64,000 nt of DNA from Symbiodinium microadriaticum (GCA_001939145.1 LSRX01000073.1:616420-680419); one strand, 5' to 3'. Shown: positions 1-10,170, numbered from the stretch's first letter. Notes: a model not told the origin generated them from the sequence alone. Numbers and translations are program-made.

Positions 1-68
1 TGCGTTTAGGGTCTAGGGTAAAGTGTGAAAGTTACAGCCAGTCGAGGCTGCTAGGCTTCAGTGCCTTG

Positions 69-205
69 TACATCCCAGAGCTTCCAAAAGTCCCTTAAAT
101 TATGGAATGTAAGTACTGTACATCAAAATTTAGAGCAGGGGATCCCTGCTCATTTCAATGTAGGTATATTCCTTAAGAGAAGGGGATTTGTGAAAGGTCT
201 GCGAT
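69..205. mobile_element. Palindromic element, family F (copy 1)
   Basis: The left end has CTTCCAAAAGTCCCTTAA and the right end has the inverted counterpart AAGGGGATTTGTGAAAGG, so the element folds back on itself. Family F recurs at 33617-33783 and as half copies at 37511-37570 and 39636-39665. The reading frame to its right (about 206-262, + strand) is open and ends at a possible donor AAG|GTGGGA, but I could not connect it to a convincing upstream exon. Confidence 0.6.
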
Positions 206-263
206 CGGCTTCTGCCGCTCCCCATGCCCTGGGCCTAAGACACTCGGAAGCCTCAGAAGGTGG

Positions 264-470
264 GACGGTTAAGGTACGGTTTAGGGTTTTGGGTGTAAGG
301 GTTTCGGCTTTTGGGTTTCATGGTTTAGGGCTTTGGGTTTCAGGGCTTAGGGCTTAAGGGTTTAGGGGCAAAACGAGGAATCTGACCAAGAAACTGTGGG
401 GCCCCTTATTCGGGCTCTTTCAAGGGTTTAGGGTTTGGGGGTTTAGGGTTTAGGGTTTACAATCCTACTA
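264..470 (+). repeat. Telomere-like block, TTTAGGG orientation
   Basis: Degenerate TTTAGGG, TTTTGGG and GCTTAGGG units in two runs separated by about 60 bases of unique sequence. Confidence 0.85.
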
Positions 471-790
471 TTTTGGGGTCACAGGGCCAGGGTTTGTGGA
501 TCAGGCTCCTACATTCAGGATCTTTTGAAGATGAACTCTTAGTGGGATATCCCCGCCTAGCTTCATCTCTTGGCTTTAGGTTTAGGGTGTAGGGGGTTTG
601 ATTTAGGGGCATGGTTGGATCTGCATTTTGTGCACCACTCCTTGCTGCGCCAAAAAAAAAGGAAACAAAAATCCGTGTGTGATGCGTCAGCTTTCCTTAT
701 GGTATGTGATCAGGAAGTTCATTGCTGATGATAGAAAAGGCTCCTTCAATGACCGAATCACCCTAAGCCCCAAGCCCCAAAGGCTTCCAA

Positions 791-868
791 AACCCTAAAC
801 CTTAAACCCTAAACCCTAAACCCTAAACCCAAACCCTAAACCCTAAACCCTAAACCCTAAACCCTACA
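791..868 (-). repeat. Telomere-like block, CCCTAAA orientation
   Basis: Nearly perfect CCCTAAA units, one of the cleanest short arrays in the first 10 kb. The flanks 471-790 and 869-1500 hold no gene I can support, apart from a (CA)n tract at 1258-1273. Confidence 0.9.
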
Positions 869-1534
869 CTTTAAAAGGCAGCAAAGGGGCTGGTCACCAC
901 TTCCACATGGCCGGCCCAACCTTGGCAAAGTCAGGAAGGGTTCCCAGAAAGGCTCTGTAAAGGTTCCCACAAAAGGTTTAGGGTTCAGGGGATCCCATAA
1001 CGGTTCCATAAAATAACTTCAGAAACTGGGGTACCATCCGGAACCTTTTTCTTAAAGGTCCTCATAATAAACATACTGCAGCTTGACCTCCTAGACTCGA
1101 GGGTCTAGTTTGGGGCTGTTTCGGGCGTTTGGTGATTCACGGTTTAGGGTTTAGGGTTTAGGGTGTAGGTTGGGGCGTTTTGGGCATTTGGTGATTGGGG
1201 TTCTGCCAGGAGATCCGCTAGGTTGCATCCCCGGACGTTCTAGATCGCGGTTGTTCACACACACACACACACCCGAAACTACAAAGCCGCGGCGGCCAAA
1301 TGACATGCACAGAGAGTCTGCGAAAATATATGTTCTGTAGTAGCTCAACATGTTCTTGTTGCCAGAACGTTTATCTTTGGATTGATCAACAGAACTATTG
1401 CTTACAAGGGTGCTACTATTTAGGATGGACAATAGGCCTTAGCCCATGGTACCCTTATAGGATCCTTATGGTAGTCTTCGAGTCCATCTCTGCCCTTACC
1501 GTAACCTTGTAGTAGGCTTCTAGGATCCTTTCAC

Positions 1535-3031
1535 TTTCCGCAACTCCCGGCTGTTGCGGTACTGAGGCCGTCGCCAGTGAGGTTCAGTTGCTCGGCTACC
1601 TGCGACGGCTTAGGCGAACGGATACGATAAATGCTCCAGGGTAGTTTCAGGTGTCCATAACGCGATTACGAGGGTCCACATAAGGGCGAAGACAGGGTGA
1701 ATAGCAGGGTTAGTATGCTCAGCTTTCCTTTCAGATGTCTTTCAGAATTATTAAAGGTCTAGGGTTGCCGGGAGCATTACTGTTCTTCGACCCAGACCCT
1801 TTCGAACGTGGCGGTTCAGGATGGACCGAAACAAATGGGTAGTTCTCTAAATTAGGGTCCCTTTTGGGGCCCTTCCCATAAGAGTGCTGTACTATAGTGG
1901 GTGCCGAGAGACCTCAATTAGAGAACTACCCAAATACTGGTACATGCATCAGCAGCAGCACCAGCCATGGCAAGAACGTCCTGCTACCAAGAACACTCAG
2001 CACTAACGACACTAAGAATCATCACCGAAGAGTTCTTTGCTGTCCTGTAGCTGACAGGGGTGAGGCTCATACGAATCGCGGCAGCCATGACCATTACAGC
2101 GCTCGTCTCACCGAGGCAAATGAGGATGTCAAGAGCGCAGCAGTCGCAACGACGATAATAACACTATATACTACGGTTGACAATGAGGACAGTATCGTAG
2201 TCTTGAAGTGCACTGCTGGCGAAGAAGGGCGAGGACAACCTTCACAGCAGCTAAAGCAGCACAACAACACGCAACAGGTAGGGACCCTCCCCCTTCCCTC
2301 CACTCCACCCTGAACCCAAAGCCCCAAACCCAAAGCCCCCTGCCTCATTTGGTAGTGGAGGCAGCGGCTTCGCAAAGCTTCGGTTTTCTGGCCTCGAGCG
2401 GTTCAGGTTTCCAGCTGCCCATGTCACGGGGCGTTTCCGATTTCGGATAAACGGCTCCAGGATGGTACCCGAACCCTAAACCCTGAGCTTGGGGTTTAGG
2501 GTTTAGGGGTTTAGGGTTTAGGTTTAGGGCCTATTAGGGGTTTAGCGTTTAGGGCCTGATCACTGATCCCTGAAAGCGCCTGAGTTGTTGCAAACATGTG
2601 CATGTGACCCACTGCTCATCTGCAGGGGACATACTCACCCGGTACAGCATACAATCAAAGCATGGCTTTGCTCCCCATCCTGTGGGAAGAGGCCTTTTTT
2701 CGCTCCCTTGGACACCAAAGGTCTAGCGCTCTAAATCGAGATTCTATCAGCTGACCTGGAGCCCACCCGACATGCAGTTGAAACATTCCTGTGTGTAGCA
2801 GAGCGAAGACTTCCTTAAAGACGACATGAACCCTAAAAGGATTTACGGTTCATATACCATATAGGCCCATAGGCATTCATAGTATTCGGGTGCACAGTCC
2901 CTACTTTTTAATTTTAAGGGTCACTTGGTCCTTGAGGTTGCATTCATGCGGTCGACACGGCGGCGCAGCAAAGACTGCATGTCAACAGCAACGGCAGCCG
3001 TCGGTAAAGTCTGCGGCATCTGTCTAGCACG
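1535..3031 (-). CDS. Candidate multi-exon gene, unknown product, cysteine-rich middle
   Basis: I read a chain of short exons on the minus strand: about 3031-2925, 2788-2756, 2679-2572, 2475-2345, 2163-2026, 1980-1930, 1844-1730 and 1599-1535. The best supported part is 2788-2572, where a CACACAG acceptor, a CTCCAG|GTCAGC donor and a CCACAG acceptor join in phase and give a peptide with CFDC and CTC motifs. That pattern could bind zinc, which is inference. A 45-bp intron (1981-2025, GTGATG..GTAGCAG) joins two exons in phase 0, and the next intron (1845-1929) is element A1, also phase 0. The exon 2475-2345 starts at a TTTAG acceptor supplied by a telomere-like run and meets an in-frame TGA, so its link to the next exon is unresolved. 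Neither gene end is fixed and no family was recognised. Confidence 0.38.
1836..1932. mobile_element. Palindromic element, family A (copy A1), candidate intron
   Basis: Ends are TGGGTAGTTCTCTAAATTAG and the inverted CTAATTAGAGAACTACCCA form. On the minus strand the element supplies GTAGTTC as a donor directly after TTTGG, and TTTAGAG as an acceptor, removing 1845-1929 in phase 0 between two open exons. Confidence 0.75.
2485..2562 (+). repeat. Telomere-like block
   Basis: TTTAGGG units with single-base variants. It lies in the intron upstream of the minus-strand exon 2475-2345. Confidence 0.85.
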
Positions 3032-3263
3032 CTGCAATCACAGCATGGCTTGAAGATGTGTGATGTAAGGCTGACGGTCGTTGCAGTACTGACATCCTGA
3101 ATTGGTGAAGGAACGAAGGCCCAGCTGTTAGTTATAACTCGAAGCTTTAGGCCCTTAGTGCTAGAGCACCCACTGAACCCACTAAATCCAGATGTGCCAT
3201 GTGCAAACCGAGATATTCATTGGCCGGCCTTCTTCAGAACTCTAAGTAAGCCTATTTTTTGAC

Positions 3264-3410
3264 CCCAAACCTAAATCTAGAAACACCCTAAGCCCTAAAA
3301 CCCTAAACCCCAAACCTAATACCCTAAACCTTACACCCTAAACCCCAAACCTGAAACCTTCAACCCTAAACCCTAAACCCTAAAACCCTGAACCCTAAAC
3401 TGCAGGCCCT
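3264..3410 (-). repeat. Telomere-like block, CCCTAAA orientation
   Basis: Degenerate CCCTAAA units. Together with the opposite-orientation block at 3490-3660 it forms an inverted pair around a 70-base unique spacer. The stretch 3040-3260 shows no feature I can support. Confidence 0.85.
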
Positions 3411-3489
3411 AAGCCGTAAACCTCTTCCAAAAAGCTTTGAGGCTTCAGCTCAACAGCGACCCGAAAAACGCACCCTCAAACCCAAAAGC

Positions 3490-3660
3490 CGGTTGAGGGC
3501 TTAGGGGTTTTAGAGTTTAAGGGTTTAGGGTTTAGGGCCCTAGGCTTAGGGTTTAGGGCTTGGGGTTTTGGGGTTAGGGGTTAGGGGCTTCGAGGTTCAG
3601 GGTTTTAGGGTTTAGGGGTTTAGGGTTTTAGGGTCTAGGGGTTAGGGTTCAGGGGTTTCC
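3490..3660 (+). repeat. Telomere-like block, TTTAGGG orientation
   Basis: TTTAGGG, TTTTAGGG and GGTTAGGG units, facing the block at 3264-3410. Confidence 0.85.
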
Positions 3661-3891
3661 AATATTCCTTAAAGGAGGAATACTGCAGTTCCCTGCATAA
3701 GAAGCCAGAATTGAGGCCCGACAAAACACATCGGCAGAAATCGGAACACACGAATTCTGAGGAGTACACGGCGCGAAGGGCAGGATAACCTCCTAGGCTC
3801 AGCTGGACGTGGATAGCAGGGTTTAGGGTTTGGAGTTTGGGGCTTAGGGCTTCGGGTTTAGAATGCCAGACTAAACATGCAGGCGTGCCCT

Positions 3892-4019
3892 GGTTTGGGG
3901 AGGAGGACTGGCTAATGTTAACTCTAGTTCGCCAGTACCCATAGGCCCCATAGTAGTTCTTTTTTGTGGTTCATATTTGGGATCCTATAAGGGGAACGAC
4001 TATGGAGCCTAGGGGTTAA
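3892..4019 (+). CDS. Candidate terminal exons around element E1, unknown product
   Basis: An open frame ends ..PVPIGPI at 3952. The donor is GTAGTTC inside element E1 and the acceptor GGAG ends at 4007, followed by three codons and TAA at 4017-4019. The same motif (PIG-x-I before the donor) appears at another E copy, in the gene at 6780-7572. The intron would be only 55 bp and the upstream part is not resolved. Confidence 0.25.
3936..4018. mobile_element. Palindromic element, family E (E1)
   Basis: TACCCATAGGCCCCATAGTA on the left pairs with CTATGGAGCCTAGGGGTTA on the right. Confidence 0.7.
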
Positions 4020-4556
4020 TTAGCTTCTTCCACAAGGATCCTATGCTTCAAGTGTCAGGGGAAGCCCTAAAATCCTAAAACAAGCGGGAAGCAAAGCGTA
4101 CCACTGGGGAAGTAGGCATTGCTCTCAATGCTGTGTGAAAGCTGGGTTTCCGTTAGGAGTGTCTCTCTCTAGACATTGTATTGTAAAGCCTTACCCTACG
4201 GGTCCAAGTACGTACTAAGCATACACTCTCCCAATCAGTAACCTACATAACTACTGTCCCTACTTAGATGGGTCATTTGGACCCCTAGGGTTGCCCCATC
4301 AGCCCAACAAAAAGAACAACAAACGAATCCTAAGCCACGAGCCCACAAAAGCCTCGACAGCTAGAAGTTGGTAAGCATGACTCCTAAAACTACACTGTGT
4401 GCCCTTGGAATTAACATCAGAATTTGGAGTTTTTATATAGAAAAGCATGCGATAACTCCTAAGAGCTCTAATACTGCTACGAACCCATTCCCTGACCCTC
4501 AAAGCAGACTTTGGAGCGTTAACAAAGGAAAAAGTAAGAGATAAGTCCTAAGAGCA

Positions 4557-4627
4557 CTAACCCTACGGGTCCATGTGCCCAAATAGCATATGCTTTGGCG
4601 CCGAAGTGCCTACATGGACCCTTAGGG
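4557..4627. mobile_element. Palindromic element, family K (short copy)
   Basis: CCCTACGGGTCCATGTGCCC on the left and CTACATGGACCCTTAGGG on the right are inverted. A fuller copy is at 27833-27941. The surrounding 4030-5290 holds scattered CCCTAAA-like words and no gene I can support. Confidence 0.6.
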
Positions 4628-5363
4628 TAAGACTGCTAAGAACCCATCCCAGAAACCCCCCAGCACCCCTTACCCGCCAAAGTCTGAGCCCTAAAGCCTC
4701 GAAGTTGGGGTCTTCAGACATGCACCAACTTAGTTGCTGAATTCATAAGCAAAAAAGTTGCACACTATCAGTTCCATAAAGGATCATATTCTCCGAAAGA
4801 GTGTATATAGAGTGTAGTAATTCAGCTACTAAGACTAAGCTATGGTTCGAGACCCAAAATCCTAGAATTCTAGGTCTCGGAACCCAAATACTAGACTTTG
4901 GGCTTACAGCGCCCTAAACCCCAACTCGTATCCCAAGCAAGGCCCTTGAAGCACTGTTTGTTTAGACGTGTGGCCGTGGTCGTGGGAGTTGTGTGAGCTG
5001 CACGAGGGAAGATGACGCTTGCGTGATCCGTCGCGGGGCTTGTGACCTCAGCTGCAAGACACGGGTTTAGGGTTTAGGGCTTAGTGTTAGAATATTATTC
5101 TTCGTTGGGGTTTCTTCATAGACATATTGTATGTAACATACCACGAAAATCTGAAAACCCTATTCAAGTCAACAAGTCACCTGCATTAACCCGTTGTTTG
5201 AGCTCCCGTCTCCCTGTCGCAAAAACCCAGTGACACAGTATCTGCTAAGCACTATAACCTATCTACCGTATCGGGTATAACTTCAAGTAGTAGAGTATTG
5301 GAAAGCAGACTGGCAGAGTCTAGGATGCGAAGGGGAGTTTGATTTGTGCCTTAAGGGGTGGGG

Positions 5364-5543
5364 GGGGTCGGAGTGGTCCTTGACTGGGTTCTTGTGAAGG
5401 AATTTTATTTGAGTTACCGTTATCGGGATCTAGAGTAAATAATACGGGTTTTGCGATGGTAGCCGAAAATAAATGCCCTAACAAGAACCCAGTCGACGAA
5501 CCTGGCGAAGCCGCAAAAGTATGGGTCGCAGTGGTTTAATTAG
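5364..5543 (+). CDS. Weak candidate exon pair around element C1
   Basis: A short frame ending ..VVLDW at 5387 joins in phase 0, across GTTCTTG..CCCAG (5388-5492), to a frame of sixteen codons ending in TAG at 5541-5543. Upstream, the frame is blocked by a TAA next to a run of eight G; one base more or less in that run would change the reading. The second exon is plausible and the first is poorly supported. Confidence 0.28.
5383..5493. mobile_element. Palindromic element, family C (C1)
   Basis: ACTGGGTTCTTGTGAAGG at the left and CCTAACAAGAACCCAGT at the right are inverted repeats. The ends carry GT and CCCAG in the positions needed for splicing. Confidence 0.8.
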
Positions 5544-5550
5544 GGTTTGG

Positions 5551-5712
5551 GGCTTGAGGATCGGAGTGTAGGGTTCAGAGTTGAAGCTTTAGGGTTTAGG
5601 GCGTAGGGTTTAAAGTTTAGGGTATAAGTTTAGGCTTCTTTATAGGGTTTAGGTTTAGGGTTTATAAAGTTTAGGGCTTAGGGTTTAAAGTTTAAAGTGT
5701 GAGGCTTAGGGT
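5551..5712 (+). repeat. Telomere-like block
   Basis: Degenerate TTTAGGG mixed with TTTAAAGT variants. Confidence 0.8.
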
Positions 5713-5827
5713 CGACCTGTAGTAGAGTTTAGGATCCTAGGGAGTCGGATCTACGGTTTTCGGAGTGACGCTGCCCAAAAGACAGCCTGACATGGCCTGA
5801 CGGACGGGTGTTTTAGGGTTTAGGGTA

Positions 5828-6326
5828 TCATGGTAATATCTCTGAACCCACAGCCCCAAATTTAAGGAACTCTAGACCCTCTCGAAATGGTCCTGGTCCT
5901 TCTGGAGGCTTGAAGATGCTGGCTGCAGGGTCAGCATCAACATCGTAGCACCACGCGCAGCACTGACGGGATGTGGTGCTTCTCCGCCGCTGATGATCTT
6001 CAAAGGTCATTGGCAACAAGGTGGATAAGCAAGGTTCGCCACGACTAAAAGTCATAAGCACGTCATGTCCATGGTCCGGAAATGCAACTTTCTGTTCCTT
6101 GGGACCCTAAACCCTAAACCGCTTAGGTATCCAGCGATCCTTGCCTCCTTCCCTTTCGTGTTCTTTCAACAGCCTGGGGCCGCCCTGGACGACAGCAGGT
6201 AAGTGTCACTGTTGGGGTGCCGCGGTAAAACCCTAAACCCTGAACCACCCCCCCCTAAACCCTAAACCCTAAACCGAAAGGCTGGCACAAGCAGATGACT
6301 GCTTCTCAACTGGGACATTTACAACC
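5828..6326 (-). CDS. Candidate three-exon gene, unknown product
   Basis: Exons on the minus strand are 6326-6275, 6184-6140 and 6091-5828. The first starts after TTAG at the edge of element G1 and ends TCG|GTTTAGGG, so the 90-bp first intron begins with telomere-like sequence. The second intron (6139-6092, 48 bp) would need a GA donor (AAG|GATCGC) and contains two TTTAGGG units. Reading straight through instead keeps the frame but meets one TAG within the telomere-like word. The last exon encodes about 87 residues and ends in TGA at 5828-5830. No domain was recognised. GA donors have been reported in some dinoflagellates, so the model is possible but unproven. Confidence 0.42.
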
Positions 6327-6440
6327 CTAAGGGTCCATATATGCTACACCATTATGGAATTAGGTCCGAAAAGACCATTCATATTATGGTTTTGGGGACC
6401 TAATTCCTTAATATTATATAGTATATATGGACCCTTAGGG
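6325..6440. mobile_element. Palindromic element, family G (G1)
   Basis: CCCTAAGGGTCCATATATGC at the left is inverted as ATATATGGACCCTTAGGG at the right. The inner arms ATTATGGAATTAGGTCC and GGGGACCTAATTCCTTAAT also pair. Confidence 0.85.
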
Positions 6441-6779
6441 CAATTTCTTGCCGCCTCCGGACCTGAATGTAAAAGCTATTTGGGGGATTCCCTGGCTGAA
6501 TCTCGCTCTCGAACCACCAACGCACGCAGCTTAAAGCGAACTTGGTTGTGAAAGGGTTTAGGGCATTTGATCCTGAAAGACATAGATGTAGAAGCTTCCC
6601 GACCACACGATTCGGGCCGCCGTTCAGGGAGGTGGCCACCAAGCGCCGTTCGGTTCAAACGGTCTGCTTGAAGCTGGGGGCGTGAATCGCCAGGCCGTGA
6701 TTCTCCACCCTTACCCTGAACCCTGAACCCTACAATGTCAACCCCTAACCCTAAACCAGTCCGGAGATTACACTGGACA

Positions 6780-7572
6780 ATGCACTACCTGAAAATTAAT
6801 GCGCAAAGCCTTCTGCTTTGGTATTCTGATGCGAGGCCCTTACATATGGGCAGTTCTCTAAACTAGGCTCCCTCTTTAGGTCCACACAATATACCACGGC
6901 ACCCATATAAAAGAAAGGAACCCCCCAAAAGGGACCCTCATTTAGAAACTATAGCCAAAAAAGTTTCAACCAAGAACTTTCAAACCTGGGACCTGGGCAC
7001 TTCAGGGATCAAAGGACTTACTGTTGATGATATAAATCCTGCATGACCTTCGGGGCCCGAAACTATGGGAAGTATGGTATATTCCGTATTATGGGTAGTG
7101 CACGATTTATATCATCAACCGTAGTAAGTAGGTGTCGCAGCAACAGGCTAGCTGGACTCGCAATTGCTGACTTTCAGGCTTAAAGTGCTTGCAACCTTAC
7201 TTACCAAGTTTTCTGACCCTCCATGCCTCCACATATACCTACCCATAGGCTCCATAGCAGTTCCTTTTCGGGATTACCTCATGGTACCCTACAAATAAAA
7301 AGCCACAAGAAGGAACTGCTATGGAGCCTATGGGTACTGACCTGCTGTTGCGCAATTGGCCTGGGGCTTCTGCCGGTTCTACCGCACCAACGTGCACTTC
7401 CATCCTTGACAAAGCTTGGGTTCAGCTGTTGGGCCAGGTAAATTAGGGGATTTGATTAAAGTTACCATAATAAGGACACCATATTATTTACTATAGATTC
7501 CTATTTTAGCAACTTAAATCAAATCCCTTAACAAGAACCCAGTTTAGGGCTTCGTCAGAGCTTAGCAAGTAG
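6780..7572 (+). CDS. Five-exon gene, 127-residue product of unknown function; every intron is a palindromic element
   Basis: Exons are 6780-6849, 6955-7022, 7152-7256, 7327-7437 and 7543-7572. They join with phases 1, 0, 0, 0 and no internal stop, from ATG at 6780 to TAG at 7570-7572. Intron 1 is element A2 (GC donor in GCAGTTCTC, acceptor ACTATAG). Intron 2 begins at the GT of element B1 and ends at GCTAG, 28 bases past it. Intron 3 is element E2 (GC donor GCAGTTCC, acceptor GGAG). Intron 4 is element C2 (CCAG|GTAAATT to CCCAG). The frame is open somewhat upstream of the ATG, so an extra 5' exon is possible. The product has no recognised domain or obvious membrane span. Evidence is frame continuity and splice sites only; no homology could be checked. 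Confidence 0.58.
6847..6956. mobile_element. Family A element (A2), intron 1 of the 6780-7572 gene
   Basis: The left end GGGCAGTTCTCTAAACTAGG is a family A terminus with GT changed to GC at the donor. The right end TTTAGAAACTATAGCC is a worn terminus whose TATAG serves as acceptor. Confidence 0.75.
7019..7123. mobile_element. Family B element (B1), intron 2 of the 6780-7572 gene
   Basis: TACTGTTGATGATATAAATC at the left, GATTTATATCATCAACCGTA at the right. In this orientation (reverse relative to most copies) the CAG end lies on the other strand, which explains why the gene uses an acceptor 28 bases downstream. Confidence 0.85.
7240..7336. mobile_element. Family E element (E2), intron 3 of the 6780-7572 gene
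   Basis: TACCCATAGGCTCCATAGCA at the left and GCTATGGAGCCTATGGGTA at the right form perfect terminal inverted repeats. Confidence 0.88.
7430..7543. mobile_element. Family C element (C2), intron 4 of the 6780-7572 gene
   Basis: The left terminus is diverged (GGGCCAGGTAAATTAGGGG) but the inner arm GATTAAAGTTACCATAATAA pairs with the right arm. The right end AACAAGAACCCAG matches family C exactly. Confidence 0.75.
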
Positions 7573-7627
7573 TGGCGTTTTCTCGAGAAATGGAGATGAC
7601 ACTTGGAGAGGGGGGGGGGGGCTAAGC

Positions 7628-7668
7628 GTTTAGGGGTTGAGGTTTAGGGTTTAGGGTTTGGGGGCACC
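7628..7668 (+). repeat. Telomere-like block
   Basis: A short TTTAGGG run just after a G-rich tract at 7608-7621. Between 7669 and 8015 I see no feature I can support. Confidence 0.75.
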
Positions 7669-8020
7669 TCAAATAAACTATGTTCAGTATGGTTTTGGGT
7701 CGGGGCTGCCGGCTGTTTAGAAAATGGGATGGTGGAGCAGTTCAGGAACCATCTAACACAAACCCGTGCCGGAATTCTTTGGACCCCTTATCGGCCACAC
7801 CAGCTTAACTTTACTGGCTTGTAGTTTTGGCGCCCTTCGAAGTAATTATAAATAGGTACCTCTACAAGAACCAGAAGAGACATTGTAAAATTTCCTAAAG
7901 CGCCACCTAGTCTATCTATGTGCTACATTAGTCGGGGATTCATAAACAGTGCGAGTAGGCCTGTTTTTGTCACTTCAGACTGATCAAATAGGGCTTAGGC
8001 TTCCGCCTGAACATTGGTGC

Positions 8021-9034
8021 CTATTGAAATGCCTTGAAATGCCTATTACAGCTTGTTGCAATGTCCAATAGATCCTTGATCATGAAGATGGTGTGGTCCA
8101 TTTCCCACATCTGGAATCTGGACTCCAGGTCGGACGATTCCCTAAACATAAATTCTTAGACCCTCTCCTAAGGACCTAATAATCAGGTACCGGAGTTACG
8201 GGTAGTATTTTCGTAGGTGAGTATTCAGAAGAGTATATGATTGCTAGGTACTTGGACCCTTAAGGCTATATCCCTAACTCGCAACGAACGCGGATCGCAC
8301 CGGAATGTGCCAAGTGGCTTCTTCGGCAGCTTGCTCGCCGCAGGCGTCGCCATCGGTGCGAAATCGAAGCCCTGGAAAGCAAAGGCCGGATCAACCCGGG
8401 AATCCGTTTTATCATGCTCTAATATGATTAATATGCTCATAAAGCCGTCATAACCTACTACGTTGTAAGGTTTGCGGTTGCAAGAAAGACGTAAGGTTCA
8501 GAGCATAGACTAGAGTTGTAGAGGTGTCACGGGGTTGTAATGCTCAGTACCCCAAAGGCGAGCTAACCTGAACCTTGAACCCGAAACACTACTTATTGTA
8601 CGGTCGTCCGTCCCATCCTTGTCTGAGCTCGTAACTCGTGCATTTCCTTGGGCTGGGCCCTAGTCAAAGCATGCAAGTTGAAGAAGGGAAGTTTAGGGTT
8701 TAGGGTTTAGGATTTAGGGTTTGATTAGGATTTGGGGTTTAAAAGTTTAACCCTTTAAAGGTAGTCCTCAAGATGTAACCCGGTTAAAGTTTAAAGGGAA
8801 ACCATCACCTGGGCATCAGCCGGCGGATTCGGATGGTAGACATCTCCGGCGACATGACCTTAGCCAGTGTATCGAGTTTGCATGAGGGCTTCTGCGAGTT
8901 AGCATGGGTGTGTTAAGCATTCTAATTGACAGAGGGGTCTTGTGTCTGTTCTTTTCATCGAAGGGGGTTTTAAATTTCAAAAGCTTGGATCCCGTCTCGG
9001 GAAGGTCCTGACCATCAGCTCCCAACGAGTTCAG
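8021..9034 (-). CDS. Four-exon gene, unknown product
   Basis: Minus-strand exons are 9034-8859, 8659-8602, 8371-8301 and 8141-8021, joined with phases 2, 0, 2 and ending in TAG at 8021-8023. Splice sites are CTATAG acceptor, AAG|GTCATG donor, GACTAG acceptor, ACC|GTACAA donor, TTTCCAG acceptor, CCG|GTGCGA donor and TTTAG acceptor. The first visible exon may not be the true start. Intron 1 (8660-8858) holds a TTTAGGG block and intron 3 (8142-8300) holds element H1. The last exon is rich in acidic and hydrophobic residues (..MWEMDHTIFMIKDLL..) and would form a helix. No family was recognised. A further upstream piece may lie near 9460-9518. Confidence 0.5.
8158..8263. mobile_element. Palindromic element, family H (H1), inside a candidate intron
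   Basis: The right end ATATGATTGCTAGGTACTTG is the inverse of the family H terminus CAAGTACCTAATAATCATAT. It occupies most of the intron 8142-8300 of the minus-strand gene. Confidence 0.75.
8694..8745 (+). repeat. Telomere-like block within an intron
   Basis: TTTAGGG and GATTTAGGG units inside the 199-bp first intron of the 8021-9034 gene. Confidence 0.85.
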
Positions 9035-9066
9035 CTATAGGGGGTGTCCGGGGCTCAAGCCTCGAT

Positions 9067-9119
9067 ACGTACGTACATACATACATACATACATACATGC
9101 ATATACACACGCACACATA
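9067..9119. repeat. (CATA)n microsatellite
   Basis: Tandem CATA or TACA units with CACA interruptions. Confidence 0.9.
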
Positions 9120-9324
9120 TACATACACAACTATATCGATGAAGGCACATATACCGTATAATTACATACAGGCAGGCCTGCCTGCATGTATCTATGTAAG
9201 TATGTCCGAAATCCTCGAGCCCCAAACGCTGTAAGCCCTAATTACAACCCCAGACCCGCAAGCCTGAACCCCTCACCTTCTCAAACTTTACAGCTCAGAG
9301 TCTAGAGCCCTTCACCCTCAAACC

Positions 9325-9435
9325 TACGGTTGATGATATAGGTCCCTAGCATTACCCCATAATCTAAGGAATATACCATGATTTCCTATGGTTTAGGGTC
9401 CTTAAGGTAATGCAGGATTTATATCATCAACAGTA
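9325..9435. mobile_element. Family B element (B2)
   Basis: TACGGTTGATGATATAGGTC at the left and GGATTTATATCATCAACAGTA at the right (shown from its second base). It has the asymmetric CGG versus CAG ends described in the findings. Confidence 0.88.
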
Positions 9436-9522
9436 GAATGCCCGTTAGTTAATCCTGTAACCGAGCACTTAAGAGCAGGGACCCCGAATCAGCGCGAACA
9501 GGGCGCATTCCGGGATGCCCAT

Positions 9523-9700
9523 CCCAAACCCTAAACCCTAAACCTCCCTAATCCTTAAACCCTGCACCCCTAAACCTTAAACCGACACCCGAAATCCTGC
9601 ACCCCTAAACCTTAAACCGTCATTGGGTGCCTAGGCAAAAGGGGCAAGGCTTGAGGGCTCAGAGTCCCCCTAAACAGGTCTCTTTTTGGGGGTTTAGGGT
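9523..9700. repeat. Telomere-like words, CCCTAAA then TTTAGGG
   Basis: CCCTAAACCTTAAACC variants are followed by the opposite orientation. The rest of 9700-10430 holds scattered TTTAGGG words and no gene I can support. Confidence 0.7.
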
Positions 9701-10103
9701 GTTTTAGAGCTTATGCTGAATAGAAATATGGGGTGTAGGGGTGGTTTCGCGGTTTGGGTTTGGGGTTTAGGCCCAAAAATGTGTAAAGATCTCGAAGCCA
9801 CCCGACATCATTTTCACAGCGAGCTTGGGTGCTGGCTCCCTGGCACACTTGGCTTGGAGGCCTGTGAGCAGAAGGCTGCTGCATGGTTTCAGACGTTGGG
9901 CCTCTGGGGGTTGAAGTTTTGGGGGCTTAAGGGGGTTGAGTTCTTTACATCTTCGCGATTTTGGGGCTTGTACATAGAGTCTCCCTTGCAGTTCCTTTTT
10001 TGGTTACCGAAGTTTTTCTTCCGCGGATCATAACCACAAAACTCTTTGACCGAAAACGACCTACAACCAAGACTTTCGGTAGAGTCGGGGTTCAGGGACA
10101 GAG

Positions 10104-10170
10104 AGTTTACGGTTTAGGGCTGAGGATTTAGGGTTTAAGGGTTTAGGGGTTTAGAGGTTTAGGGTTTTGG
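10104..10170 (+). repeat. Telomere-like block
   Basis: Degenerate TTTAGGG units. Confidence 0.8.

Noticed and set aside
1897-2313. 138-codon plus-strand ORF, the longest without a gap
   Set aside because: A minus-strand reading of 2163-1930 joins exons in phase across a 45-bp intron and element A1, and the plus ORF crosses the element border without reason. Length alone is within chance for this window.
6173-6198. Plus-strand 26-base microexon between CAACAG and GTAAGTG
   Set aside because: The sites are excellent, but the minus strand of the same bases fits a three-exon model with consistent phase; no plus-strand neighbours were found.
9067-9220. Possible CRISPR-like or tandem array
   Set aside because: It is a simple CATA/TACA microsatellite without spacers.
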